From: Vanilla planifolia
Taxonomy: Eukaryota > Streptophyta > Magnoliopsida > Asparagales > Orchidaceae
Assembly (NCBI GenBank): GCA_023846275.1
Contig: JAIUJO010000092.1
Location: 155,001-219,000 of the forward strand
Length of the DNA stretch: 64,000 bases
Direction: 5' to 3'
The notes under the pieces were generated by a model that saw nothing but the letters and a program-made list of their open reading frames with translations, was not told the origin of the DNA and ran no database searches. The translations under genes and the position numbers were made by a program. Shown piece after piece: positions 1 through 10,870 of the stretch. The first letter of the stretch is position 1. Every line of letters starts with the position of its first letter.

Positions 1-1340
1 AAGAAGAAGAAGAAGAAGAAGATGATGATGAAGAAGAAGAAAAAGAAGAAAAAGAAGAGATAACAGATCAAAAAGTAGTATTAGAAGAAGAAGAATAAAA
101 AGAAGAAGAAGAAAAAAATGAAAATGGAGAAAAATACGGAGGAGAAGAGGAAGAAGCAATAGGAGAAGAAGAAGACGAAGAAGTCAAAGGAGAAGAAGAA
201 GGATAAGAAGAAGATATAGTGGAAGAGGAAGAAGAAGAAGAAGAAGAGGAGGAAGAAGAAGAAGAATAAGAAGAAGAAGAATAGGAGAAGAAGAAAAAGA
301 AGAAGAAGAGGAAGAGGAAAAAGAAGAAGAGGAAGAAGAGGAAGAAGAAGAAGAAGTCGAAGAAGAAGAAGATGAGAGAGAAGAAGAAGAAGATGAAGAA
401 AAAGAAGTCGAAGAAGAAGTGGAAGAAGAAGAAGAACTAGAATTTGAAGATGCGTATGAAGAAGAAGAATAACAAGAAGAAGAAGAAGAAGAAGAAGAAG
501 AAGAAGAAGAAGATGAAGAAGAAGAAGATGATGATGAAGAAGAAGAAAAATAATAAGAGGAAGAAGAAGAAGAAGAAGAAGGGGAGGAAAAAGAAGAACA
601 AGAATAAGAAGAATAAGAAGAAGAAGAAGAAGAAGGAGAAGAAGAAGAAGAAGAGGCAAAAGATGAAGAAGATGAAGAAGAAAAAGATGAAGTAGAAGAA
701 GTGGAAGAAGAAGAAGAAGAAGGAGAAACAAAGGAAGAAGCAGAAGAAGAGGAACAACAACAAGAAAATGAATGGAAAGAACAAAAAGAAGAAGAAGATA
801 CAGAAGAAGATGAAGAAAAGGAAAAAGAAAAAAGGCGAAGAAAAAGAAGGAGAAGAAGAAAGGGAAGAAGGAAATGAAGAAGAAGAAATAGAAGAAGAAG
901 AAACAAAAGAAGATGAATAGTAATAATAAGAAGACGAAGAATAGGAAGAAGAAGAATGAGAAGGAGAAGGCAAGGAAGAAGAAGAAGAACAAGTGGAAGA
1001 AGATGGGAAAGAGAAAAAGAAGAAGAAGAAGGAGAAGGAAGAGGAGGAGGAGGAGAAGAAGAAGAAAAAGTAGAAGAATAGGAAAAAAGAAGAAGAATAA
1101 GTAGAAGAGGAGGAAGAAGAAGCAGAAGAAGAAGAAGAAGTAGAGGAAATAAAAGAAAAGGGAGAGGAAGAAGTGGAAGAAGAAGAAGAAGAAGAGGAAG
1201 AAGAAGAAGATGTGGAAGAAGAAGACGAAAAAGAAGAAGAAGAAGAAGTCTAAGAAGAAGAAGAAGAAGAGGAAGAAGAAGGAGGAGGAGAAGTAGTAGA
1301 AGGAGAAGAAGAGGAAGAAGAAGAAGATGAAGAAGAAGCA
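1..1340. repeat. Degenerate GAA/AAG purine microsatellite tract
   Basis: Almost pure A+G on the plus strand, mostly GAA/AAG triplets with scattered GAT, GTA, GGA and single-base interruptions. The tract stops abruptly near 1340, where mixed sequence with normal pyrimidine content begins, and it runs off the left edge, so its full length is unknown. It creates long but meaningless open frames: Lys/Glu-rich on plus, Ser-, Leu- or Phe-rich on minus. All plus frames carry TAA or TAG interruptions (e.g. AATAAAAAG), so I do not read it as an acidic-protein exon. Polypurine/polypyrimidine DNA of this kind is known to be able to form triplex structures; that is inferred here, not shown. Confidence 0.93.
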
Positions 1341-2606
1341 TTAGTGTGTGCACCTTTTGTTTGCATCTTTTGCAATGCATGTCAAAAATGGTAGAGATAT
1401 GTGTGAAATAAAATGCATTCATTACATTTGAAGTTGTGGCATAATTATATGAATTTCATATATTGAAGTGGATAAAGAATGCATGGAGAGCATATGTATG
1501 TTTGTGTGATTTATATCTTATCATTTGACTACTTCATGAAAAGTTTTGTCATCATCGAAACCACTATTTATGGAGCCACTTATTTGATGATATCTAAACC
1601 ATCACATAAGTTTCTATAATACTTTCTAAAGTTTAGTTTAGATCATGCATCTTTAGCTCCTAAAGGTTTGATCAATTAGAGAGTTTTGACTAAATGTCTT
1701 ATCAAACAAGCGACAAGTGAAATAGTCTCAAATAGTGATGGTGTCCATACGACAATATTGGCTTAAACGGTATATCAAGAGGCTCATAATTAAACTCTTT
1801 ATGGTGTAATTAACAATTAGGAGTGCATCTCAAAAATATCTATTGTTTGTTTATTTATACTGAATAAAAAATGAAAATGTGAACACCTAACAATTCAAGT
1901 TAATTTTCTATCATCGATGGGTGGCAATTTGGAAACTCAGGTTGGTCGAGACCCTCTCAGGAAATAATACAATAGTCACATATTGTAGATGGTGCTAAAA
2001 AAAGCACTCGTTAGCCCATGTTTGTAAAGTCATCCTCTTTTTCACTGGGGGCGACAAAATGTGCGTGTAGATTAAGGAAGCAAACTACCAATGGGGAGAA
2101 GTGGAGGCCAATTTTGATGGCCACATCACTTTTTTATGAAAGGCACATTTAGGTAGCTCATGAACATTCATTTATTTGCATAATCATTGATTTAGTATTT
2201 ATTAGTATTTTAGTACATGCAAAAATATTTATTTATTTTATTATCTAAAAAATACTATAAAGTGAAAAATAATTAATTTTTAAAAGGTGGTTTGGAAAGA
2301 GAGAAAGAAGACAAATGGTGGTTTTAAAGAAAAAATAGGAAACAAAGATTCTCTTAAGCACCACACACGACCAAGCCCAATTAGGCTCAGGCCAAGTGGC
2401 CCAAAACAATGGACATAGGCATTAGGGAGCTGTAGGTCAATAGGCTTGCTTAATCAAATCAGGTTAAGCATGACTTTCGATCATGAGATCACCTCGTACG
2501 ACTTTGATTAAAGAGGGTTAAGAAATAACTCCTAAACTAACTTAAGCAAAAGAAATGAGGATGGACTCATGAGCTGTCAAATAATGCATTGGGTTGAGTT
2601 GAACTC
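1341..2606. other. Intergenic DNA, no gene recognised
   Basis: Moderately AT-rich mixed sequence with stops in all frames. Two short stretches (about 1910-2070 and 2350-2510) have visibly more G+C than the surroundings and may be old transposon or gene debris. No domain could be read in either strand. Confidence 0.5.
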
Positions 2607-2630
2607 ATATATATATATATATATATATAT
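2607..2630. repeat. (AT)12 microsatellite
   Basis: Perfect alternating AT run of 24 bases. Unlike the other AT runs in the window it is not inside the 400-bp repeat family. Confidence 0.95.
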
Positions 2631-2821
2631 GCAAGTAACATGGGTCATGACTTCTTAAGAGCATTAGGAGTAGCCAACCCCATTTGACTAACCTATAAGT
2701 TTAGATGAAGTATTATAAATGTTAAACATGATGAACAATCCTACAATAAGGGACTAAAGATCAACTTTTTTTTTTGATTTGGACTCAGGCAAAGTAGTGT
2801 CATTTGATTATGTATTTACCA

Positions 2822-3100
2822 AATCAAATTGTCTTGATTGTCATTGATTTTATGAATAATAGATTCCATCTTACAATGCATCTAACAATCTTAATCAAAT
2901 AGATGGGATCAGTTCTGCCATTTTGAATAGTGACTTTCATCCTACCTTCTATTAATAAAACCTGATCAAATAGTTGAGATTCTCTCCACATTTGTGAATA
3001 GTGCATTTCATCTAGCCAGCCATCCATACTACTTTGAAGAATGACAAAGATTGCCTTCACATTTGTGAATAATGCACTAGCTCATAAAAATTGTTCATCT
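2822..3100. repeat. Four-copy tandem repeat with 71-bp period
   Basis: The word GAATA (in contexts such as TTTGTGAATAGTGCATTTCA) recurs at 2854, 2925, 2996 and 3067, exactly 71 bases apart each time. Flanking words repeat in register: an ATCAAAT-type word about 30 bases upstream of three of the four, and TTCATC/TTCCATC-type words downstream. The copies are diverged but the spacing has stayed constant. A 78-codon minus-strand open frame (2824-3060) lies across the repeat. Because 71 is not a multiple of three, each copy is read in a different frame, so I treat that frame as coincidental. Confidence 0.8.
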
Positions 3101-3761
3101 AGTTTGCAGGATCAAATGATCTAAATCAAATCCTAGTTGGATTAGATTCAAACCATTTATTGCAGAAAGATATTTGTATTTCTTTGAAATTCAAGAATGC
3201 TAATAATTACATTTGGGTGACATTTCCAGTAGTTTAAAAAAATTATTTGTCTAAAATATTCCATTATAAATAAAAGTGCCTTAGGAGTTAGAAGATTGAT
3301 GATTTTAACCATACTACATCAATATTTTGAGAAGAAATGGATTAAAAGAATAAATAATATTTCTATTTCAACGTCTTTACTTAAGCCATGCCTATGAACA
3401 TTTTTTCAATTTCTTGCTTCAACTTTTTCATCAATTGCACTTCTTATTAGTGACTTCCTTTCAATTATTTTTTGTATCCTTATTCATTTTCTATTTATCT
3501 AAGAAAACATTATGTTAATATAGATCTAACTCAATTCTATTTTTCTTAATAATATTAGTATATATGGATAATTCTTTTGAAGTAATATTTTATAGAAAGG
3601 TCATTTAGGTTATTGCAAATTTTTTCATAAGAACACTCATATTAAAAAATCATTATCTATAGACTTGTGCCATCTATTCCTTTATAAGTGAATAATGGAA
3701 CATTGAGGCTATATATTTTTTGATATTTGACTTCAATCTGTAAGCTTTGTAATTAAGATTG
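3101..3761. other. AT-rich intergenic DNA
   Basis: No gene, domain or strong repeat seen. It contains short T-rich and A-rich runs typical of the window. Confidence 0.5.
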
Positions 3762-4221
3762 TGTTGGTGAACTCATACCTGCTACATTAAAATGGTATAA
3801 ATGTTTTCTCTACATATTATAATGAAAGAGTGTGGTTTTATTCGTGGAAACTTGATCTAGATGACTTAGAGTAGATTGAAGCATAGGTTAGGCTAAAACA
3901 TCTAAAAATATCTTATCAATTTTATTTTCATTGTTATAATGTAATTTATGTTATTTTTATTATTTAAAAAAATTTAAAAATAAAAGCATTCTTAAAAGAT
4001 ATTTTAAAAAGTTATTTTTAATGCATAAAATATTTTTTTAAAATAATTTTAAAGCCATGAAATTTGTACATTCTTTACATTCTTATTTAGAAAAATTGTT
4101 AAATCAATGATTTTATAGTTACCAAATTTTTATTTAAAAAAGGCTTTTAAAAACACAAAATGATTAAACTCACAACTCATTCGACCCCCTCTTGTGCATT
4201 AGCTCATCATATATTACAACA
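3762..4221 (+). mobile_element. Possible degenerate LTR (copia-like), ends TGTTGG...CAACA
   Basis: The segment starts TGTTGG and ends ACAACA, matching the TG...CA ends expected of an LTR. Near its 3' end is CGACCCCCTCTTGTGC at about 4179-4195, a C-run/CTCTTG word that I associate with the 3' part of plant copia (Sirevirus-type) LTRs. The same word in the opposite orientation occurs at the edge of the insertion at 16449. No 5-bp target duplication is visible and no primer-binding site follows, so this could be a decayed solo LTR or a fragment. The boundaries are inferred only from the terminal dinucleotides. Confidence 0.35.
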
Positions 4222-6947
4222 CAAAGTACTTACATTACTTTGAAAATAATTCTCAAGAGTTATGCACATTGCTAAAAAATTCAAAACTTTTTATTTATAT
4301 TAAACGCCTTTTACTAGTTACTTTGATGTGATGTATATATTTATAGATCAGATTTATAGCATTTTAATTATTAAAGTTATTTCTTGCTTGCAAAAATTAT
4401 GTAGAAAGAGTTAAGAATTTAAATATTTAAATAAAAAGAATTAAAACCATGTGCAATTTATAAATGGTCATTATTTATCATCAATAAGAATACTTCAAGG
4501 TTTATTAAAATTTTGAAATAAAAAGGATATTCCTTTAATTAAAATATTTAACTATGTATGTATGTTAATAAAGGTTTTTTTTATAGGTTTCACAAAAACT
4601 TTACTCTTATACAAAAAAAATATTATGTGCCACATTAAAAACATTTTATAATATCAATTTAGCAATAGAAAACATCACTTATGTAAAAACAACAACAAAA
4701 TGGGACAAAAAAATTAAGATAAACAATAATGGTGAAAAAAAATGAATTTAGAATCATTTAGCATGTGAAATAGCTAGTGCATGAAAAAAGGTTTAAAAAA
4801 ATAAAAAAATTAAATGGTTTTTTTTTTGCAAAATGCTTAGAAATCCTAGAGAAATGTTAATGAAATTCTGCAAAAACATCAAGAAAAATATTATTACAAA
4901 ATTCATTTTCATTAAAAAATATATAATTACAATAAACCGCAAAGTTAACAAACAAAATAAGGAATTTTTACAATAAAAATATTAAAAATTGTAAAAAATA
5001 AATTATAAAAGAGAGAACCTTATAGTATTCAGGTTTAGATGCAACTATGGTGTTGTCTTCCAAATGTTAGAATAAAAATTAGATTATTTTAAGAAATAAA
5101 CATTTATGTAAAACAGTGAGCAAAACAACTAAGTTTAATAAAAAGTTTTAAATTAAAGTTCAAAACAAACATATAAATAGTATGAGTTGTATGTAAAAAT
5201 ATAAATCAATTAATCAACTAAAAAATGAAAAATCTCAAAATTTGTCTCTGTATAATGTTTACTAAAAAACATATTTGATATTTAATGTCATTGCCTTTGT
5301 TGGAAAAACTTTATATAAAAATGGTACAAAGAGTAAAATTGTAAATGTTCCAAATGAATCGAATTATATAAAGAAAAAAATATTTTCAATTAATGTTTTT
5401 ATTTTATAATATATTAATACAAAGCATCATAGTAAGTGAATTAAAGAACAATAAGTTATTTCAACAAAAAATATTAAAAATTTTTAAAATTTATGTTTTC
5501 AAATAACGTTTCTAATTTTTAATATTTCAACCCAGAATCTTGATAATTGAAGGTAAGACTAAAATATAATATAAATAAAGAATATAACATATTTAAAATA
5601 TGAAAATAATTATTTAAAAACTAAAATTTGTTCATTGCTATCACGAATCATGGTAAAAAACTTTAAATAGTACAAATGAGAATAGATTCACATTAAAAAT
5701 GTGATTGAAAAATTCGCAACATTTAAAACTATGCAAAACTTACATGAAACAATAATTTATTTTATATTCAAGGATAAGCATTAAAACAATGTATGAGTAG
5801 AAGGTCCTTCATCTAATAATAATATTGCTCATTGGTCACTGTAAGCGAAAAGGACTTTTTTTTTAAAAGAATTACTTTTAAAAAAAAATCAAATAATAAA
5901 AGAATGTGCGATTCGGAAAAGGTGAAATAATAATTCTTTTATGTAATAGAGATAAACATTAAACATTTTCTATAGTTAATTAGTTTTCAATTACTGGATA
6001 TATTACAAATAAGTCATCAAAATTTCAAAAGGCTTCATGATTTTAAAAGGAATTATATATAAATATTATAATAAAGTATTAAAATAATTTAATTTTTATT
6101 CTCCTAAACGTTAATATTTTTTTCATCATAATACAAGTTGAATTTTATTAATTTTTAAAATTGAAAAAGTTAAAAAGTGCAATAATACAAAACTGTCAAT
6201 ATAACGAAATGCTTAAATACTGTGTACATAAATTATTTTGAGAAAATGTTCCTAACATGAAAAATACCACATATTTTAAAGAAAGAACAAATTAATTAAT
6301 TTATTTAATGCACTACATCTTTAAACTTTAATTTAAAAAATATATAAAATAACGTAGGAATTGAATAACGGAAGACCATTGTCCTTTCTTTAAAGGTAAT
6401 TGTATTAAATATAGAGAATTCTTATGCTGATTTTTGGGCCTAGTGGGATTATAAAGTGATGCAATGTAAGTAATAATAAATGATTCATATTTGCAAAGCC
6501 TTACCTAAACATGCAGGTTAAGCCAAAGGATGATTAAGTTAGTTAAAGAAAGCAGAAAAGCCAATTAGAATATAAGGCAATTTCTACAGATCATAAGAAG
6601 GAGCAATAGTAAAGAAATAGAAGAGCTAAAACACTAATTTTTTTATAGGATTTTAACTTTATTTATTTATTTTATTTGTAAACTTTAGAGTCGTGTAATG
6701 ACTAAAAAATTTTACTATTGTGAGGCATTATTCTTTCTCAATCCGTGGTGGTTGTTAAAGAGTTTTTTGCTATTCATAGAAATAAAAATTTAATGCGTCT
6801 TATCTTTATAAGTATAATGATTAGATACGTATTTCTTTTTTTATTTTGAAGTGGAGCCTACAGATGTTCAAAGACATATAATTAATGAATTTTGAAATTA
6901 ATCAAAATGAAAGCCTTAAAGAGCTTTCAAGCCTAAAAGAGTGCACT
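4222..6947. other. Very AT-rich intergenic DNA, no gene
   Basis: Long A- and T-rich stretches with frequent stops. Many short words such as TTTAAAAA and AATATTTAAA recur without periodicity. I see no coding, RNA or transposon domain in this 2.7 kb. Confidence 0.55.
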
Positions 6948-7148
6948 TTATGTCTTAATGAGTGGAAACTCCCATAGAAGGGTAGGCCTTACTGTCCTTA
7001 TTCTATAAATTTGGATATCAAAGCAAAGGCAACCAACATATTCAAGTGTTTCCTTCAACAATTCTTCTCTTGCTACATACCCTTTACAAACTAGCACACA
7101 TACACGTTCTAAGCCTTGCACAAATTTGTACACAGGCATCCCTACCAC
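6948..7148 (-). pseudogene. Possible PPR-gene fragment
   Basis: A 66-codon minus-strand open frame in a patch of higher G+C than its surroundings. The segment VAREELLKETLEYVGCL followed by FDIQIYR looks like one pentatricopeptide repeat (helix A/B pattern EELLKEMLE-x-GC-xxD-xxxY). PPR proteins are organelle RNA-binding proteins built of tandem 35-residue motifs; here only one motif is recognisable and no neighbouring repeat is in frame. The upstream minus-strand sequence (7149-7300) contains stops. If real, it is a captured or decayed scrap, not a gene. A chance resemblance cannot be excluded. Confidence 0.3.
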
Positions 7149-8398
7149 AACGTGTGGTTTTTTTGATGTTTAGAAAAGCTCACAAAAATTTTTATGACTT
7201 TAATTGATGAATTCATTTTTCAGCAAAAGATCAAGAATTGAATGGGCACTTGAGCAAAATTTATCCTTTCTATTTTGAAAGTTATCCTTTTTAATCCATG
7301 ATTTTAATCTATATTTTAGATGTCTTTCAAAAAACGTTTACTAGGAGTTCTTATAAAAGAAACTATTTCAACGTTTGTATAAAAATGGATATAGTTTCAA
7401 AAAAGTAAACTGGGAAGTGTAAAGCAAAGATCAAGGAATAAAGAGTTAGATCTTAATGAACTTGTTCATCTTAATAGTTCAACTACAAATCTTTTAACAT
7501 TACAAATACCTATATTTTACATTTCTTTTTTTATTTTTAGAAACTTAAATTAAACATTTATGGAAGGAGCTTATCTACAACAAATCCTATGCAGAAGATT
7601 ATAATTATTTTCTGCACTTTCAACATGCCCAAAGTTTTTGTAATAGATTATATCCCAATTTTAGAGCCACTTGAAAAGTAAAGCTGTACAAATTTTAGTC
7701 TACGATAAGTGTAATGTGCAGTGCACACAAAGGATTTAAATTATTGAATAGTTTCACTTGAAATTTAGTGCATAAACCCTTTAAATTCTTACTAATTATT
7801 ATTGATTATATTCTTAATTTGTTAGAGTCATCTTATGAACTTTGCACATTCCCTATTGAACCTTCAATGCATTAAGTTTAAATTAAATTTAGTTTTTTCC
7901 TACTATTTTTTGAGTATCCACCATTCAAAAACATTAAGTAAACTTAGTTTATGTTGCATAACTTCATATCTATCTTGAATCTATTTTTTTCATCATAAAT
8001 AAATTTGTACTTTTTTCTTTGGTAATTAAACTAAATTATCATTCCATCAAGCCAATCAAATGAAGCAATTTGTAACTTTAATAGTTGACTTGGAACCTTT
8101 AGAACTCACATTATAACTCAAATTGAAAATCTAACAAAAGTAGTATAATATTTTCTCATTGAGAGTAGATATTTTATTCAAATGGACACATGAGACAAAA
8201 ATATAACTAGACATCAAACTTGGTAAAAAATAATACATCAAAACCTAAGAAACCTAGAATGGATATGGGAAGATATCATAAATAACAAAATTATAAGGAT
8301 TATAGTTTTGAGATGCAAAATATTGTCAACCAAGGTGGTCATAATTTTGATAAAAGCCATAACCCTAAAAACTTTGAAATTGTACAACACAGTTACAG
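7149..8398. other. AT-rich DNA upstream of the gypsy element
   Basis: No domain could be read. From the position of gag at 8399, the 5' LTR and leader of the neighbouring gypsy element should lie here, but I could not identify LTR ends or a primer-binding site. Confidence 0.4.
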
Positions 8399-8793
8399 GA
8401 TTTCTATAAATGGTATAAGTTTGATGAAAATTAGAAAACTAGTTTTGCAAAAGTAATGTTATTTGTTCTAGCTAAGATTTTCTTCAATAATGCATGGAAT
8501 AAGGGGCAAAGGTTATGTAAAACTTCAAACAATTGGTGTATGGTAAAACATATTCATAAGTTGAGGTATTATGATGGTTTCGCTAAACAATATTGTCTTG
8601 GTAAATTTCATAACACTAAATAGATTTGTTATGGGTCTTAAGAGGGATGTTAAGAACAAATTTTCATTACATGATGCACATACTTTGGTGGATGCATTTC
8701 CTTATCATAATAAATGGATAGACGAAGAAAGGAATGCTACCTAATTTAAAAAATTACATTTATTGTGGTAAAACAAATGCCCAAAAGTCCTCT
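8399..8793 (+). pseudogene. gag pseudogene with CCHC-knuckle remnant
   Basis: In one frame the sequence reads DFYKWYKFDEN, a stop, then KTSFAKVMLFVLAKIFFNNA. This follows the plant gypsy gag core pattern D-F-x-W...V-K-L-V-A-x-K-L...A-x-x-W, which forms the particle capsid. Further on, DVKNKFSLHDAHTLVDAF (about 8648-8700) matches the C-terminal capsid segment (x-D-V-x-x-x-x-S-L...T-V-x-E-A). At 8752-8793 the frame NYIYCGKTNAQKSS corresponds to a CCHC zinc knuckle (C-x-x-C-G-K-x-G-H...C) in which only one cysteine survives. Stops and frame changes separate the pieces. Confidence 0.7.
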
Positions 8794-9139
8794 AATATAT
8801 AGAGGATACCACCTACTACAGCAACACAAAAATCTTTAGAAACACTGCTAAAAATAGAAAGAAGAAAGAAATAAGTGTCATAAGCAAAAGCAAAGGATTA
8901 TAAATTATAAGATGTTATTATGTGCTAAGATGATGTTGAGATTGAAATAAAAGGGATTATGGAGGTAGAGACAAACATCACTAGTGAAAAACATAATTAT
9001 GAATTAGTTGATAGACACATAAGTGTCATGAGGTTCTTAGCTATGTTCTCAAAACAAATTAAGGAGACAAAACATTTTTAGTACTTTTAATTTTAGAAAG
9101 GATAAAAGATTGAGGATAATAAAAGAAGGTTGAATTGCT

Positions 9140-9361
9140 ATGGTTGTTAAGACAAGAAAAATGCTTATAAGAGTAACTAAAAAAATTGAACCACTTAGCG
9201 AAGGGACTTATAAAAATGATGTATTATGTGATATCCCTTTTAGAAACTTAACTCATATTTTTTTTGGTAAATCATACTTGTATGGACCAAAAATAATTAA
9301 TTATAAGGCTCCACAGCATGAAACCTATTCCAAAGCTTCTTTCCTTTACACCATCATTTAA
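9140..9361 (+). pseudogene. Ty3/gypsy aspartic protease, C-terminal remnant
   Basis: A 73-codon open frame whose middle, VLCDIPFRNLTHIFFGKSYL, corresponds to the protease segment in which a conserved LLGRPW motif follows a hydrophobic strand; here it reads IFFGKSYL. The preceding LRVTKK/EPLSEG-like region (LIRVTKKIEPLSEGTYKND) and following GPKIINYKA fit the same family layout. The catalytic D-S/T-G triad should lie upstream of 9140, where I could not read it intact. The ATG start is incidental. This is a fragment of the polyprotein, not an independent gene. Confidence 0.7.
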
Positions 9362-9639
9362 GTTGAAGAAAAATACTAATATGACCAAAAGGAAGTAGTT
9401 TATCACTTTTTGTTCTACTAAAGAATTCGTAGTACCTTCTTTATATGTTGAATGTGATTTAGAACTTGTATTATATAAGTTAGAAGGAATGAGAATCAAT
9501 GGTTGAAGTATAGATTTTATGTTTACTAGTTATTTATTGCTTTCTAATGAAAAAAAAACCATTGCCATATGACATAAAAATTCCTAAGAGGGTTCTTATT
9601 TACTTAAAGGATTTTTTTTAATGTCAGCCCTAAAAATAC

Positions 9640-10510
9640 TTTGAACGAAGTACCAACTTTAAGACATATGCAATATACTATAACTCCTATATTATGATCA
9701 CAATTATAAAATTAACTCCATTATAGGTTGAAGCCAACAAAGAATCAATAGTTAAAAGGTAAAGCAACTGGTATTCATAAGAAAGGGTTCTTAAAAGTTC
9801 TTTTTAGTCAATGTGACACTTCTACATTCTAAAAAGGGAAGAAGGATGATGGTAGATAGAGAATATAAGTTTGTATTGGAGTTAAGAAAAAGTTACTATT
9901 AAACATAGATTTTCTACTATTAGACATTTTGACTTATTTGATTCATTATCTAACACATGTTATATTAGCAAAACGTGATCTTAGTATTTTCATCAACAAA
10001 TTGGGTTTTGGGTTATCAATGAATGAATGGATATTTTCAAAACACCAAATTGATATCTTCAATGGGTGCTTGCACCTTTAGGGTATCTTATACATATAAC
10101 ACTTTTATGAGAATAATCAACAGAATACTAAAACCATATTTATTTGTGAATCTTTGTACTATATTTTGGTGATATATTGATTTGTAATGATAATTACAAT
10201 TATAACCTAAAGTATTTCAATAATGTTGTGGAATTTTTAAGAAAATAAAATTTTATAGTAATTTGAACAAATGTCCAATTATGTTACATGAGGTGAATTT
10301 TTTTGGTTTTATAATTTCATCAACAGTTTAAAACCAAATCCATCTAAAGTTAGCTATAATAAATTATCTTAAAACAAATGTTTTACTAATGTTTGGACTT
10401 TCTATGGTTTAGCTTGCCTTTATTATATGTTTATCATTTATTTTTCAAATAATTCAGCACTAATGTCTGATTTCTTACAATGGAATAAAATGTTTTGGGA
10501 ACTTAAACTT
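9640..10510 (+). pseudogene. Ty3/gypsy reverse transcriptase remnant
   Basis: The domain begins with NEVPTLRHMQYTI (cf. L-P-P-x-R-D-x-Q-H-x-I), then KGFLKVLFSQCDTSTF at about 9779 (cf. K-G-x-I-R-x-S-x-S-P-x-x-x-P) and, across a stop, KKDDG. The palm region reads MRIINRILKPYLFVNL from 10107. One frame over, the catalytic box at 10162-10173 reads YFGD where Y/F-x-D-D is needed, so one metal-binding aspartate is now glycine. Connection-region remnants follow: a LRK/NKIL stretch, FFGFIIS at about 10297-10320 (cf. F-L-G-F-x-I-S) and SALMSDFLQWNKMFWE at about 10457-10503. Several frameshifts and stops make it non-functional. Confidence 0.82.
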
Positions 10511-10585
10511 AGTACTAGTTTTTACAAAATTATGTTCCATATGACCCTTTTAATGTTTTTACTATTGTAATATTTTTATTGTATA

Positions 10586-10870
10586 TTTGAAGTTGCTTGA
10601 GATGCTTATGAAGTGGACATTGGTGTCATTTTATGTTAAGTGAGCCATCATATTGCCTTCTTTATCAATAAACTAAATGATTCAAAAAAAACTTCTGCTA
10701 CCAATGACAAAGAGTTCTATCCTATAATTGAAACTTTAATGCTTCGATTGAATTATTAACTCCGTTAAAATTTTATCTTTAGTGGATACTACTAAGCATT
10801 GAATGTTTCAAATATCTTAAATAAGTTAAACAATGGAGTTGCAAAATGGATATAAAATTTATGACTTTTT
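10586..10870 (+). pseudogene. Ty3/gypsy RNase H remnant
   Basis: The clearest domain in the window. From 10586 one frame reads FEVA, stop, DAYEVDIGVILC, stop, VSHHIAFFINKLNDSKK and then NDKEFYPIIETL. This follows the gypsy RNase H pattern F-x-x-x-x-D-A-S...G-I-G-A-V-L...I-A-F-F-S-x-K-L...x-D-K-E-x-x-A-I. The catalytic aspartate (DAY) and glutamate (DKEF) codons are still present. Two TGA/TAA codons interrupt the block. Around 10820-10860 the words for KYLNKLNNGVAKWI are readable with frame changes, the point where RNase H passes into the linker before integrase. Confidence 0.9.

Noticed and set aside
81..1422. Long open frames in the GAA tract (303, 412 and 178 codons on minus; Lys/Glu-rich frames on plus)
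   Set aside because: Composition is purely that of the trinucleotide repeat in each frame, frames overlap each other on both strands, and no non-repetitive domain is attached.
9272..9499. Minus-strand 75-codon frame
   Set aside because: Antisense shadow of the plus-strand protease remnant at 9140-9361.
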